From assembly GCF_017833035.1 (NCBI RefSeq), contig NZ_JAFIBM010000001.1, forward strand, positions 3,245,762 through 3,309,761: DNA of 64,000 bases. The letters are read 5' to 3'. The stretch comes from Frigoribacterium sp. PvP032. GTDB taxonomy: Bacteria > Actinomycetota > Actinomycetes > Actinomycetales > Microbacteriaceae. Below the pieces are notes generated by a model that was not told the DNA's origin, searched no databases, and saw nothing but the letters and a program-made list of their open reading frames with translations. The translations under genes were made by a program, and so were the position numbers. Below are positions 31,826 to 40,373 of the stretch, piece by piece (position 1 is the first letter of the stretch; the number at the start of each line of letters is the position of its first letter).

Positions 31826-32116
31826 CTACTGGTCGGCGCGGGAAGCGGGCGCCGGGGCTGGGGCTGGGGCTGGGGCTGGCGCTGGGGCGCCGAGGGCGGC
31901 ACGGAGGCGGGCCTCGGCGTCGGCGGCGGAGGTGGCCCCGGCGGCCTCGACGTTGGCCTCGGTCACGGCCTTCACGACCTCTTCGCGCTGGATCTTGACC
32001 CCGCGCGGGGCGTCGATGCCGATGCGCACGCCGTCGCCACGGGAGTCGAGCACGGTGATGACGATGTCGTCACCGATGAGGATCCGCTCCCCGACCTTGC
32101 GCGTCAACACCAGCAT
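31826..32116 (-). CDS. csrA: Carbon storage regulator CsrA with extended Ala/Pro tail
   Basis: 96 residues. Residues 1-60 are classic CsrA: MLVLTRKVGERILIGDDIVITV with Leu4 and Arg6 of the RNA-binding edge, and VKIQREEVVKAV with the equivalent of Arg44. The C-terminal tail includes an APAPAPAPAP run encoded by a degenerate 6-bp repeat and is longer than the usual family length of about 61-75 residues. CsrA represses translation by binding GGA in hairpin loops; FliW antagonises it in Gram-positives. Here csrA is last in the flhA-flhF-like block and fliW is not beside it. A hairpin (32121-32135) overlaps its Shine-Dalgarno region. Confidence 0.95.
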   Translation of the reverse strand: MLVLTRKVGERILIGDDIVITVLDSRGDGVRIGIDAPRGVKIQREEVVKAVTEANVEAAGATSAADAEARLRAALGAPAPAPAPAPAPAPASRADQ

Positions 32117-32120
32117 CCCC

Positions 32121-32135
32121 CCACCTTAAGGGTGG
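32121..32135 (-). promoter_or_regulatory. Hairpin overlapping the csrA ribosome-binding site
   Basis: On the mRNA, CCACC-CTTAA-GGTGG lies directly before the ATG, so the AAGGTGG(G) Shine-Dalgarno bases form the loop and 3' arm. It could limit csrA translation. The loop has no GGA, so a CsrA autoregulatory site is not evident. Confidence 0.45.
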
Positions 32136-32241
32136 AGCACCACGACGCGGACACCTAGTTGCCCCGGAACGCTGGTCGGGAGGGCTCGGAGCAGCAGATC
32201 GGGGCGACTCGTCCGCTTCCCGGGGCGGGCGGGCGGGCGGG

Positions 32242-33447
32242 CTAGGCGCGCCAGCCGACGGGGACGCCGAGCAGGTGCACGGTGCCGGGCGTGGAGGTGT
32301 CGTCCTCGCCGACGACGGCGACGGCCGCCACCGGCTGCACGGCACGGACGGCCTCGACCCAGCGGGCGGTGTCGTCGTGCTTGCGCCCGACGTCGACGGC
32401 GACCCAGATCTGGTCGGCCGCGATGGCCTCGAGGGCGGCGGGCGCGGCGGCGTCCCACGCGAGGGCGGTGACGACGGCCGAGTCCTCGTGCACGCCGGTC
32501 GCCCTGGCGAGGATCGCCCCGCGACGATCGGCGGCGTCGACCGAGCGCAGCCCGAACGACGTCGCCATCTGGGCGGCCACGCGGAACGCGTCGCCCGGAC
32601 GCCCGACGACGACCACGAGGTCGCCTGCCCCGCGCAGCACGGCAGGGGCGGGGCGGTCGCCCGCGTCGCCGGGGGCGAGCGCCGAGGGGGCAGCCGAGGA
32701 GGCGGCAGCCGCGGCGAGGAACGCGGCGGCGGTCGTCAGGGGGCCGGCGGGCGCCTCCTCGGCGTGGGGCACCTCGACGGCAGGGGCCTCGGGGGCGGCG
32801 ATGCCGTTGAAGGTGAAGTCGTCCATGATCTCGGCGAACGCGTCGGTGCGGGTCGAGAGGTCGGCGGCTGCCGCGGCGACCGCGGGCGAGGGGACGGCCG
32901 CGGACGACGCCGCACCCGCGGCCGAGGACGCGGCAGCCGCCGCACGCGCGGCACGGCGGGGGCTCGCGACCGGGAGCGGCTGCCCGGTCGAGGCCGCAGC
33001 AGCGGCCGAGGTAGCCGCGGCAGCGGCGGCAGCAGCGGACGCGGGCACGGCCCGCACGACCCGCGGGGCGGCAGCGTCGCGCCCGGCCAGCACGTCGTCG
33101 AACGGGTCGCGCTGCGCGACCCCGCCGCCCTGCACGCCGCCGCCGCCGCCCTGCGCGGCACCGCCGCCCTGCTCGAACCCGTCGGCGGCGTCCGCGTCGG
33201 CGAGCAGCGCCGCGATCCCGGCCCGCGAGGCCGGCGGCGTGATCGTGATGCGGGCCGTCGGCACGTCAGTGCGCGGGTCTGGCACCTCGACGGTGACCTC
33301 GTAGTGCTTGCGGGCGAAGACGCCCGCGACTCCCCCGACGGTCACCTTCTGGGCCGCGACGATGCGCGCCCCGGGGCCGTGCACGGCGCGGACCTCTGCC
33401 CGCAGCGCCTCGAGCGACTCGCCGCTCATCATCGTCCGCGTGGGCAC
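32242..33447 (-). CDS. FlhF-like protein lacking a P-loop (position-equivalent)
   Basis: 401 residues following flhA by 1 nt. Residues 8-60 (SGESLEALRAEVRAVHGPGA, then IVAAQKVTVGGVAGVFARKH) resemble the FlhF B/N region found in FlhF after flhA. The middle is Ala/Gly-rich (AAAAAATSAAAAA and a GGGAAQGGGG stretch) and low complexity. The C-terminal third, DLVVVVGRPGDAFRVAAQMATSFG, then IWVAVDVGRKHDDTARWVEAVRAVQP and HLLGVPVGW, follows the SRP-GTPase core order. Yet the P-loop Lys-Thr is missing (GRPGDAFR instead of GxTGxGKT). It is probably a GTP-independent FlhF homologue. The family assignment rests on position and weak similarity. Confidence 0.55.
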   Translation of the reverse strand: MPTRTMMSGESLEALRAEVRAVHGPGARIVAAQKVTVGGVAGVFARKHYEVTVEVPDPRTDVPTARITITPPASRAGIAALLADADAADGFEQGGGAAQGGGGGVQGGGVAQRDPFDDVLAGRDAAAPRVVRAVPASAAAAAAAATSAAAAASTGQPLPVASPRRAARAAAAASSAAGAASSAAVPSPAVAAAAADLSTRTDAFAEIMDDFTFNGIAAPEAPAVEVPHAEEAPAGPLTTAAAFLAAAAASSAAPSALAPGDAGDRPAPAVLRGAGDLVVVVGRPGDAFRVAAQMATSFGLRSVDAADRRGAILARATGVHEDSAVVTALAWDAAAPAALEAIAADQIWVAVDVGRKHDDTARWVEAVRAVQPVAAVAVVGEDDTSTPGTVHLLGVPVGWRA

Positions 33448-33448
33448 G

Positions 33449-35500
33449 TCAGATCGCCGTGATCGGGTCGGCGGCGCGCACGACGCCCACGGTCTCGATG
33501 GTCGAGCCGGCGGCGGTGGCCTCCTGGTACGACAGCACCGGCAGCCCGCCCTGCTGAGCGGAGACGAGGCGGTGGATGGCCGGGCGGAGCGCAGGGGCGC
33601 AGACGAGCACGGCGCTGAGGCCCTGGGCCTCGACGGATGCGACCGACTCGCGCAGCGAGCCGAGCACCTGCTCGACGCGGTGGCCGTCGAGCAGGATCTG
33701 GGTGCCCTGGTCGGACGGCCGCAGCCCCTCGAGCATCGACTGCTCGAGGCCGGGGTCGATCATGATGACGCGGAGCACGCCCTGGTCCAGGTGGCGCGCG
33801 GTCAGGGCCGGCCCCAGGGAGGCGCGGGCCGCCTCCACCAGGCCCTCGGGGTCGGTCGAGACCTTGGCACGGAGGGTCAGGCCCTCGCAGATGCGGCCGA
33901 GGTCGTTGATCGGGACGCGCTCGGCGAGCAGGCCCTGCAGCACGCGCTGCAGCTCGGCGAGCGAGAGCATGCCGGGCACGAGGTCGTCGATCGCCGAGGC
34001 GTTGACCTGCTTGAGGCCCTCGGTGAGCACCCGGACGTCCTCGCGGCTGAGCAGCCGGGCGGCGTTGTCGGCGATGATCGACGACAGGTGGGTGACGAGC
34101 ACCGAGACCCGGTCGATCACGGTCGCGCCGGTCATCTCGGCGCTGTGCCGCATCTCGGCGGGCACCCACTTGCCGGCGAGGCCGAAGACGGGCTCGACCG
34201 TGGCCGTGCCGGGCAGGCCGTCGAGCTGGTCGCCGAGGGCGAGCACCGAGCGGGCCGGGGCGACCCCGCGGCCGGCCTCGACGCCCGCGATGCGGATCGA
34301 GTAGGTGGAGGGCGGCAGGTCGACGCTGTCGCGGGTGCGCACCGGGGGCACGACGATCCCCATGTCGACGGCGATCTTGCGGCGCAGCGCCTTGACGCGG
34401 CCGAGCAGGTCGTCCGACGACCCGCTGACCATGTCGACGAGGTCGGGCGCCAGCAGGATCTCGAGCGCGTGCACGCGCATCTGCTCGAGCAGGTCCTCGG
34501 TCGTGTCGGTGGGGGCAGGAGGCGCGGCGAGGGCCTCGAGGGCCGCCTGCGCCTCCTCTGCCTTCGCCTTGGCCGCCAGGCGCTGCGAGATGACCAGCAG
34601 CCCGGTGCCGATCACGAGGAAGGGGACGATCGGCATGCCGGGGATGAACCCCATGCCGATCGCGGCGACGCCGGCGATCATGATCGCGATGCGCGACTGC
34701 GAGAGCTGCGTGGCCGCCTGCGACCCCATGTCGCTGTCGGCGCCGGAGCGCGTCACGATCATGCCGGTGCTGACCGCCATCAGCAGCGCCGGGATCTGCG
34801 TGACGAGGCCGTCGCCGATGGTGAGCAGGCCGTAGTGGTTCAGCGCCTCGCCGATCGCCATCCCGTTCTGGATCGCGCCGATCGCGACGCCGCCGACCAG
34901 GTTGATGACGATGATCAGGATGCCCGCGATCGCGTCGCCCTTGACGAACTTCGAGGCGCCGTCCATCGAGCCGTAGAAGTCGGCCTCGGCGCTGACGGCG
35001 GCGCGGCGCTCCTTGGCGACCTCGTCGGTGATCAGGCCCGCGTTCAGGTCGGCGTCGATCGCCATCTGCTTGCCGGGCATGGCGTCGAGGGTGAAGCGGG
35101 CGCCGACCTCGGCCACGCGCTCGGCGCCCTTCGTGACGACCACGAACTGGATGATCACGAGGATGCAGAAGATGACGGCGCCGATGATGATCGAGCCGCT
35201 GACCGCGACGTGCCCGAACGCGGCGATCACGTCGCCCGCGTAGCCCTCGCCGAGCACGAGGCGCGTCGACGCGACGTTGAGGCCGAGGCGGAACAGCGTC
35301 GCGACGAGCAGCAGCGACGGGAACACCGAGAAGTCGAGCGGCTTCTTCACGAACAACGTCGTGAGCAGGATCACCAGCGCCAGCAGGATGTTGAGGATGA
35401 TCAGCACGTCGAGCAGCGGCGCCGGCACGGGCACGACGAGCAGCAGCACGATCGCGACGACGCCGACCGGCACGGCGAGCTTGGGGAGTGTCTTCTTCAT
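33449..35500 (-). CDS. flhA: Flagellar export gate protein FlhA
   Basis: 683 residues. The N-terminal membrane half has 8 predicted TM helices and the FHIPEP signature variant around FLRFGLNVAS-like (LFRLGLNVASTRLVL). The cytoplasmic linker and C-terminal export domain (about 340-683) include VIDRVSVLVTHLSSIIADNAARLL. It forms a nonameric export gate and docks chaperone-substrate complexes. The start is ATG 35500 (MKKTLPKLAVPV), overlapping the flhB stop (ATGA). Confidence 0.97.
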   Translation of the reverse strand: MKKTLPKLAVPVGVVAIVLLLVVPVPAPLLDVLIILNILLALVILLTTLFVKKPLDFSVFPSLLLVATLFRLGLNVASTRLVLGEGYAGDVIAAFGHVAVSGSIIIGAVIFCILVIIQFVVVTKGAERVAEVGARFTLDAMPGKQMAIDADLNAGLITDEVAKERRAAVSAEADFYGSMDGASKFVKGDAIAGILIIVINLVGGVAIGAIQNGMAIGEALNHYGLLTIGDGLVTQIPALLMAVSTGMIVTRSGADSDMGSQAATQLSQSRIAIMIAGVAAIGMGFIPGMPIVPFLVIGTGLLVISQRLAAKAKAEEAQAALEALAAPPAPTDTTEDLLEQMRVHALEILLAPDLVDMVSGSSDDLLGRVKALRRKIAVDMGIVVPPVRTRDSVDLPPSTYSIRIAGVEAGRGVAPARSVLALGDQLDGLPGTATVEPVFGLAGKWVPAEMRHSAEMTGATVIDRVSVLVTHLSSIIADNAARLLSREDVRVLTEGLKQVNASAIDDLVPGMLSLAELQRVLQGLLAERVPINDLGRICEGLTLRAKVSTDPEGLVEAARASLGPALTARHLDQGVLRVIMIDPGLEQSMLEGLRPSDQGTQILLDGHRVEQVLGSLRESVASVEAQGLSAVLVCAPALRPAIHRLVSAQQGGLPVLSYQEATAAGSTIETVGVVRAADPITAI

Positions 35501-36765
35501 CAGGCGGTTCCTCCGGTGGCGGCGGGACGGGAGAGCAGGGGTGCCGGCGAGGCGGCGGCGGGGGCCGGGGCGGGGCCAGGCGGGGGAGGCGCGGTGCGGG
35601 CGGCGCGGATCGCGCGCGGCACCGCGTCGGGGGCCAGCGACTCGGGGGCGAGCACGCTCGACACCTCGTCGGCCGTGGTGGGCCGGGGGTTCGCGTGGGC
35701 ACGTCCGACGGCGGCTGTCGCGCCGCGCGCCTTCAGGGCCATCACGAAGGTGAGGACGCGGGCGACCGGCGTGTAGAGGTCGACGGGGATCTCCTCGCCG
35801 AGGCCGCACGAGGCGTGCAGCGCACGGGTCAGGGGCACATCGGCGACCATCGGCACGCCGTCGGCCTCGGCCTGCTCGCGGATCTTCGCGGCGACGGCGC
35901 CGGCGCCCTTCGCGACGACGCGGGGGGCGGCCTTGCCGGGCTCGTACTTGAGGGCGACGGCGTAGTCGGTCGGGTTGACCATCACCACGTCGGCGTCGAC
36001 GATGGCGCCCATCATGCGGTTGCGGCTCATCGCGAGCTGGCGCGAGCGGCGCTGCGACTTGACCAGCGGGTCGCCGTCGCTGCTCTTGTGCTCGTCGCGC
36101 ACCTCCTTCTTGGTCATGCGCGTCTTCTTGCGGTTGCGGCGCATGACGACGAACACGTCGGCCGCCGCCAGGAGGAGGCCGGCCACGATGGCGGCCTGCA
36201 GCAGCACCGTGGTGCCTGCCGCCGCCTCCTCGATGATCGCCGAGACGCTGAGGCCGCCGCCGCTCATCAGGACGGGCAGGAGCCCCTGAACGGCCATCCA
36301 CAGGACGAGGCCGACGACGGCGGTCTTGATCAGGGCCTTCGCGCCGTTCCAGAGGGCTTGGGTGCCGAAGGTGGTCTTGAGGCCGTTGAGCAGGTTGAAC
36401 TGCTCGTAGTTGCCGGTCATCCGCTTGACGTGCACGCCGCCCTGCACGACGGCGGTGGCGAGCACGGCCACGCCGACGACCGCGAGCATCGGGCCGATCG
36501 TGCCGGCCATCGAGCCCACGCCGCCGCCGAGCAGCTGCAGCACGGTGGTGTCGTCGGGGTGACGGATCACCTGGCCGATCGAGAAGAGCTGGTCGGTGCC
36601 GGCCTCGGCACCGCGCTGGATGGTGCTGGGGATCATCACGGCGGCCGCGCCGACGCCGACCCACGCGCTGAGGTCTTGTGAGCGCGAGAGCTGGCCCTTC
36701 GAGCGGACCTCCTTCATCCGCTTGTCAGTGGCTGCCTCGGTGCGCTCGCCGGCGTCGTCCGCCAT
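35500..36765 (-). CDS. flhB: Flagellar export specificity switch FlhB
   Basis: 421 residues with four TM helices (about 28-50, 75-105, 135-165, 175-205) and a cytoplasmic autocleavage domain. The cleavage motif reads NPTD, in VMVNPTDYAVALKYEP, rather than the usual NPTH. The C-terminus carries a 70-residue Pro/Ala tail (APPPPGPAPAPAAASPAPLL). It switches export from rod/hook to filament substrates together with FliK. The start is ATG 36765 (MADDAGERTEAATDKRMKE), 2 nt after the fliR stop codon. Confidence 0.96.
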   Translation of the reverse strand: MADDAGERTEAATDKRMKEVRSKGQLSRSQDLSAWVGVGAAAVMIPSTIQRGAEAGTDQLFSIGQVIRHPDDTTVLQLLGGGVGSMAGTIGPMLAVVGVAVLATAVVQGGVHVKRMTGNYEQFNLLNGLKTTFGTQALWNGAKALIKTAVVGLVLWMAVQGLLPVLMSGGGLSVSAIIEEAAAGTTVLLQAAIVAGLLLAAADVFVVMRRNRKKTRMTKKEVRDEHKSSDGDPLVKSQRRSRQLAMSRNRMMGAIVDADVVMVNPTDYAVALKYEPGKAAPRVVAKGAGAVAAKIREQAEADGVPMVADVPLTRALHASCGLGEEIPVDLYTPVARVLTFVMALKARGATAAVGRAHANPRPTTADEVSSVLAPESLAPDAVPRAIRAARTAPPPPGPAPAPAAASPAPLLSRPAATGGTA

Positions 36766-36767
36766 CG

Positions 36768-37520
36768 CTACCTCACCCCCAGGACCATGTCGGCCGCGTC
36801 GCCGGTGAGGCCCTGCACGACGCCGGGCAGGGCGAGGAACACGCCGCCGGCGAGCATCACGGTCATCAGGATCTTGAGCGGGAAGCCCATCGCGTAGGCG
36901 TTGAGGGCCGGCGCGACGCGGCTGAGCAGGCCGAGCCCGACGTCGGCGAGGAACAGCACGACGCAGAGCGGGCCGGCGATCTGCAACGTCGCGAGGAACA
37001 TCTGCGAGACGCCGTTCGTCATCAGCTCGACGGGACGCGAGAGGTCCATGCCGAGGCCGAGCGGGAACGCGTCGAACGAACGGGTCAGCCCGCCGATCAG
37101 CACCTGGTAGCCGCCGCTCGCGAACATCAGCGCGAGCGCCGTCATCTGGAACAGCCGCGTGAACTGCGCGCCGTTGATCATCGACTGCGGGTCGAAGGCC
37201 TGCGCCAGCGTGAAGCCGCCGAACAGGTCGATCAGGCTGCCCGCCGACTGGATCGCCGCGAACACGAGGAAGACGAGGAACCCCAGCACCGCGCCGACGA
37301 CCAGCTCGAGCACGAGCGCCAGCACGAAGCCGCCGGTGTCGAGCGACTCGTAGCCGGGCGCGACGCGCGGCGCCACGGCGAGCGCGAGGCCGACGCCGAG
37401 CATCGCCTTCACGCGGCCGGGGAACGCCCGGTACGAGAAAGGAGGCGCGATGACGATGAAGGCGGTCATGCGCACGGCGGCGAGCATGGTCGCCTCCAGC
37501 CAGCTGAGGTCGATCGACAC
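36768..37520 (-). CDS. fliR: Flagellar export protein FliR
   Basis: 250 residues with about six TM helices, including PPFSYRAFPGRVKAMLGVGLALAVAP near the N-terminus, as in FliR. It forms the export core with FliP and FliQ. GTG start 6 nt after fliQ. Confidence 0.95.
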   Translation of the reverse strand: MSIDLSWLEATMLAAVRMTAFIVIAPPFSYRAFPGRVKAMLGVGLALAVAPRVAPGYESLDTGGFVLALVLELVVGAVLGFLVFLVFAAIQSAGSLIDLFGGFTLAQAFDPQSMINGAQFTRLFQMTALALMFASGGYQVLIGGLTRSFDAFPLGLGMDLSRPVELMTNGVSQMFLATLQIAGPLCVVLFLADVGLGLLSRVAPALNAYAMGFPLKILMTVMLAGGVFLALPGVVQGLTGDAADMVLGVR

Positions 37521-37526
37521 GGCGGC

Positions 37527-37802
37527 CTAGCCCCCGCTCAGGAGCTGGGGGATGCGGTCGAAGACCATGGTCGTGAACGAGACCATCTCGCTGATCATCC
37601 AGTGGCCGCAGACGATCAGGGCGATCCCGACCGCGACGGCCTTGGGCACGAACGCGAGGGTCACCTCCTGGATCTGCGTGATCGACTGCAGCAGCGAGAT
37701 CGCGAAGCCGACGACGAGCGAGGTGATCAGCACGGGCGCGGCGAGCTTGCCCGTGATGAGCAGGGCCTGCATCGACAGGTCGAGGACGGCGTTGGAGTCC
37801 AT
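37527..37802 (-). CDS. fliQ: Flagellar export protein FliQ
   Basis: 91 residues with two TM helices and the conserved LLQSITQIQEVTLAFVPK loop. Full family length. ATGA overlap with fliP. Confidence 0.96.
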   Translation of the reverse strand: MDSNAVLDLSMQALLITGKLAAPVLITSLVVGFAISLLQSITQIQEVTLAFVPKAVAVGIALIVCGHWMISEMVSFTTMVFDRIPQLLSGG

Positions 37803-38923
37803 CAGGCACTCACCTGGTAGCTCTCGATGAGGCTCGTGATGATGAGCCCCCAGCCGTCGACGAGCACGAACAGCAGGATCTTGAACGGCAGCGAGATCAT
37901 CACCGGCGGCAGCATCATCATGCCCATCGACATCAGCGCGGCGCTGACGACGAGGTCGATGACGAGGAACGGGATGAAGATGACGAACCCGATGATGAAC
38001 GCGGCGCGGAGCTCGCTGATCATGAACGACGGGATCAGCGTCAGCATCGGCACGTCGGCCTGGCTGGCGGGGTTCGGCTGGTCGGCGGAGCGGGTCATCA
38101 GCGCGAGGTCCTCCTCGCGGGTGTGCGCCAGCATGAACTCGCGGAGCGGCGCGGCCCCGGCGTCGATCGCGCCCTGGAAGTCGAGCTGCCCGTTCAGGTA
38201 GGGCTGCACGGCGTCGTCGTTGATGTGCCCCAGGATCGGCGCCATGATGAACAGGCTCAGGAACAGGGCGAGGCCCGCGAGCACCTGGTTCGGCGGGATC
38301 GACGGCAGCGCGAGCGCGTTCCGCGTCATCGCGAGCACGACGAAGATCTTCGTGAACGACGTCATCATCAGCAGCAGGGCCGGCGCGACGCTGAGCAGCG
38401 TGATGCCGAGCAGGGTGACGATCGCCTGGCTGGGAGCTCCGTCGGGGCCGTTGATGTCGATGTTCAGGCCGCCGGTGCCCGTGCCGTCGGTGACGGTCTG
38501 GTCGGACTGCGTGAAGTCGGGGGTCTCGCCGGTGGTGGCGCCGGTGCTGCCGGTCGAGCCGTCGGTGGTGCCGGTGCTGCCGGTGCCGGTGCCGGGCTGC
38601 GCGGGGGCGGTCGGGGACGTGGGGGCGACGGGCGCGGCGGAGGCCTGCTGGCCGATCAGCATGACGAGCCCGGACGCGACGACCATCGCGAGCAGGGCGA
38701 CGACGACCGCGCGGGCGAGACGGGTGTCGGCGAAGCGGACGGGTGCGGCGCCGACGGCGGGGGCGCCGAGGCGGGCGTGCCGCAGCGGGGCGCCGCGGAG
38801 ACCGTCGCGCAGCGTCGGGCGGACGCGCTGCCGCAGGGCGGCGACGAAGACCGGGGCGAAGGAGGTGCGGGTCGCGCGGTGCGCGGCGGTGACGGTCGCG
38901 CGGTGCGCGGCGGTCCCGCTCAT
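37802..38923 (-). CDS. fliP: Flagellar export protein FliP
   Basis: 373 residues against about 245 for enterobacterial FliP. The C-terminal roughly 210 residues are the conserved core: LSVAPALLLMMTSFTKIFVV and FIPFLVIDLVVSAALMSMGM. The N-terminal part (1-155) is lineage-specific: a basic segment containing the repeated HRAT motif, a TM/signal helix near 74-93, then a Thr/Gly/Ser-rich linker (GTGTGSTGTTDGSTGSTG). The predicted signal-like helix would place the linker outside. Start ATG 38923, overlapping fliO. Confidence 0.95.
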   Translation of the reverse strand: MSGTAAHRATVTAAHRATRTSFAPVFVAALRQRVRPTLRDGLRGAPLRHARLGAPAVGAAPVRFADTRLARAVVVALLAMVVASGLVMLIGQQASAAPVAPTSPTAPAQPGTGTGSTGTTDGSTGSTGATTGETPDFTQSDQTVTDGTGTGGLNIDINGPDGAPSQAIVTLLGITLLSVAPALLLMMTSFTKIFVVLAMTRNALALPSIPPNQVLAGLALFLSLFIMAPILGHINDDAVQPYLNGQLDFQGAIDAGAAPLREFMLAHTREEDLALMTRSADQPNPASQADVPMLTLIPSFMISELRAAFIIGFVIFIPFLVIDLVVSAALMSMGMMMLPPVMISLPFKILLFVLVDGWGLIITSLIESYQVSA

Positions 38924-39627
38924 CCGGCTCGACCGGCGCGGACGGCGGCGGCCGCCTGCCGCCACGTCGCGGGCGCGAGGATCGACCCCTCGAGCGCCTC
39001 GGCCGAGCGGCCGCGGGCGCGCTCGCGCGGGTCGCGCGCGCCGCCGCTGCCGGCGCCGCCGCGCGTCGCCGCGCGACGCTCCGCCCCGCGCGGCCGCAGC
39101 AGCGGAGCAGCGATCGAGTTGCCCGAGAACGCTGCCTCGGCCGCGTCGAGGCGACCGATCGGGGCAACTCGTCCGGCGGCGAGGGAGGAGTCGGCGGCGA
39201 GGACCGCGTCGAAGCTCGGGGTCGCGGAGGGGGCCGGCGCGGGGGCGACCGACGCGAGGGGGACGATCGGGGTGACCCGCGCCTCCTGCGGGGCCGGCTC
39301 GCGCGCGACGACGGGAGACTGCAGTGCGGGGGCGGCACCGACGGGCTCGAGCGCGACGACGGCGGGCTGGGCGGCGGGCGCGTCGGCCGCGGCGAGCACG
39401 GTGATGCTCGCCTCGGTCACGCCGAGCACGAGGCGCTCGCCCTCGACGTCGACCACGACGACGCTGGCCTTGGCGCCGATGCCCTGACGGGCGACGATCG
39501 TGACGGGGGCCGAGGCGCGGCCGCCACGGAGACCGCCCTTCGCGAGGCGCTTCTGCAGCACCCACAGCAGGGCCAGCACGACGCCCAGCGAGAGGGCGAC
39601 GCGCAGCGCGACGAAGAGCGTGTCCAC
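38920..39627 (-). CDS. fliO: Flagellar biosynthesis protein FliO
   Basis: 235 residues. It has an N-terminal TM helix (about 6-24), the conserved FliO beta-rich segment ASAPVTIVARQGIGAKASVVVVD and a LVLGVTEASI motif. The remaining 150 residues are low-complexity Ala/Pro/Arg. FliO stabilises FliP oligomerisation. GTG start 2 nt after fliN. Confidence 0.85.
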   Translation of the reverse strand: MDTLFVALRVALSLGVVLALLWVLQKRLAKGGLRGGRASAPVTIVARQGIGAKASVVVVDVEGERLVLGVTEASITVLAAADAPAAQPAVVALEPVGAAPALQSPVVAREPAPQEARVTPIVPLASVAPAPAPSATPSFDAVLAADSSLAAGRVAPIGRLDAAEAAFSGNSIAAPLLRPRGAERRAATRGGAGSGGARDPRERARGRSAEALEGSILAPATWRQAAAAVRAGRAG

Positions 39628-39629
39628 GA

Positions 39630-40373
39630 TCAGGCGACGCCGTCGGCGACGTCGAGGATGCGGGTGATGCGGATCGCGTAGTCCTGGTCGACGACGACGA
39701 CCTCGCCGTGCGCGATCAGGCGGCCGTTGAGCAGCACGTCGGCAGGGGCGCCGGCCGAGCGGTCGAGCTCGACGACGGCGCCGGGCTCGAGGCCGAGCAC
39801 GTCGCGGACCGACATGCGGGTGCGGCCGATCTCGACGGTGAGGGCCATCTCGACGTTGTTGATGCGTCCGAGGTTGCCGGCGCCGAGCGGCGCGGCGGAG
39901 GCAGGGGCGGAGGAGGCGGACGAGCTCGACGAGACGAGGCCGACGGTGCCGTCCTCACGGAGGCGCACGGCGAACCAGCCGACCGTCTCGCCCGCGGCGG
40001 TGAGGTCGAACACGACGGTGGAGTGGTCGGCGAACAGCGCGTCGGCCGACTCGAGCCGGCTGTCGCCGAGCACTCCTGCGCCGAGCACCGAGGTCGCGGC
40101 CTCGAGGGCCGGGCGCAGCACGTCGACGACCGAGACGAGGGGCGAGTCGGTGCCCGCGGCGGCGGCGACCTGGTCCATGTCGGCGAGCAGCAGCGCGGTG
40201 TCGGCCGAGAGCGAGCCGACGAACGAGGTGACGACTGCCGAGGAGGCGGTGCTGCGGCGAGCCTGGGCGGTCGCGGCGTCGACGGGCACGGCCCGCAGCG
40301 GCACGGGCGTCGGCAGCTGCGCGACGAGCGCCTCCGCCGCGGCGGTGTGCAGGGTGATGGTCGTGCCGGTCAT
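39630..40373 (-). CDS. fliN: Flagellar switch protein FliN, with degenerate CheC/FliY-like N-terminal domain
   Basis: 247 residues. The C-terminal 90 residues are the SpoA/FliN domain (NNVEMALTVEIGRTRMSVRDVLGL then GAVVELDRSAGAPADVLLNG). The first 150 residues resemble the CheC-like part of FliY: VTSFVGSLSADTALLLADMD, then SVVDVLRPALEAATSVLGAG. The phosphatase signature Glu-x-x-Asn is replaced by Glu-Ala-Ala-Thr. In many bacteria FliN is just 100-140 residues. ATGA overlap with fliM. Confidence 0.9.
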   Translation of the reverse strand: MTGTTITLHTAAAEALVAQLPTPVPLRAVPVDAATAQARRSTASSAVVTSFVGSLSADTALLLADMDQVAAAAGTDSPLVSVVDVLRPALEAATSVLGAGVLGDSRLESADALFADHSTVVFDLTAAGETVGWFAVRLREDGTVGLVSSSSSASSAPASAAPLGAGNLGRINNVEMALTVEIGRTRMSVRDVLGLEPGAVVELDRSAGAPADVLLNGRLIAHGEVVVVDQDYAIRITRILDVADGVA

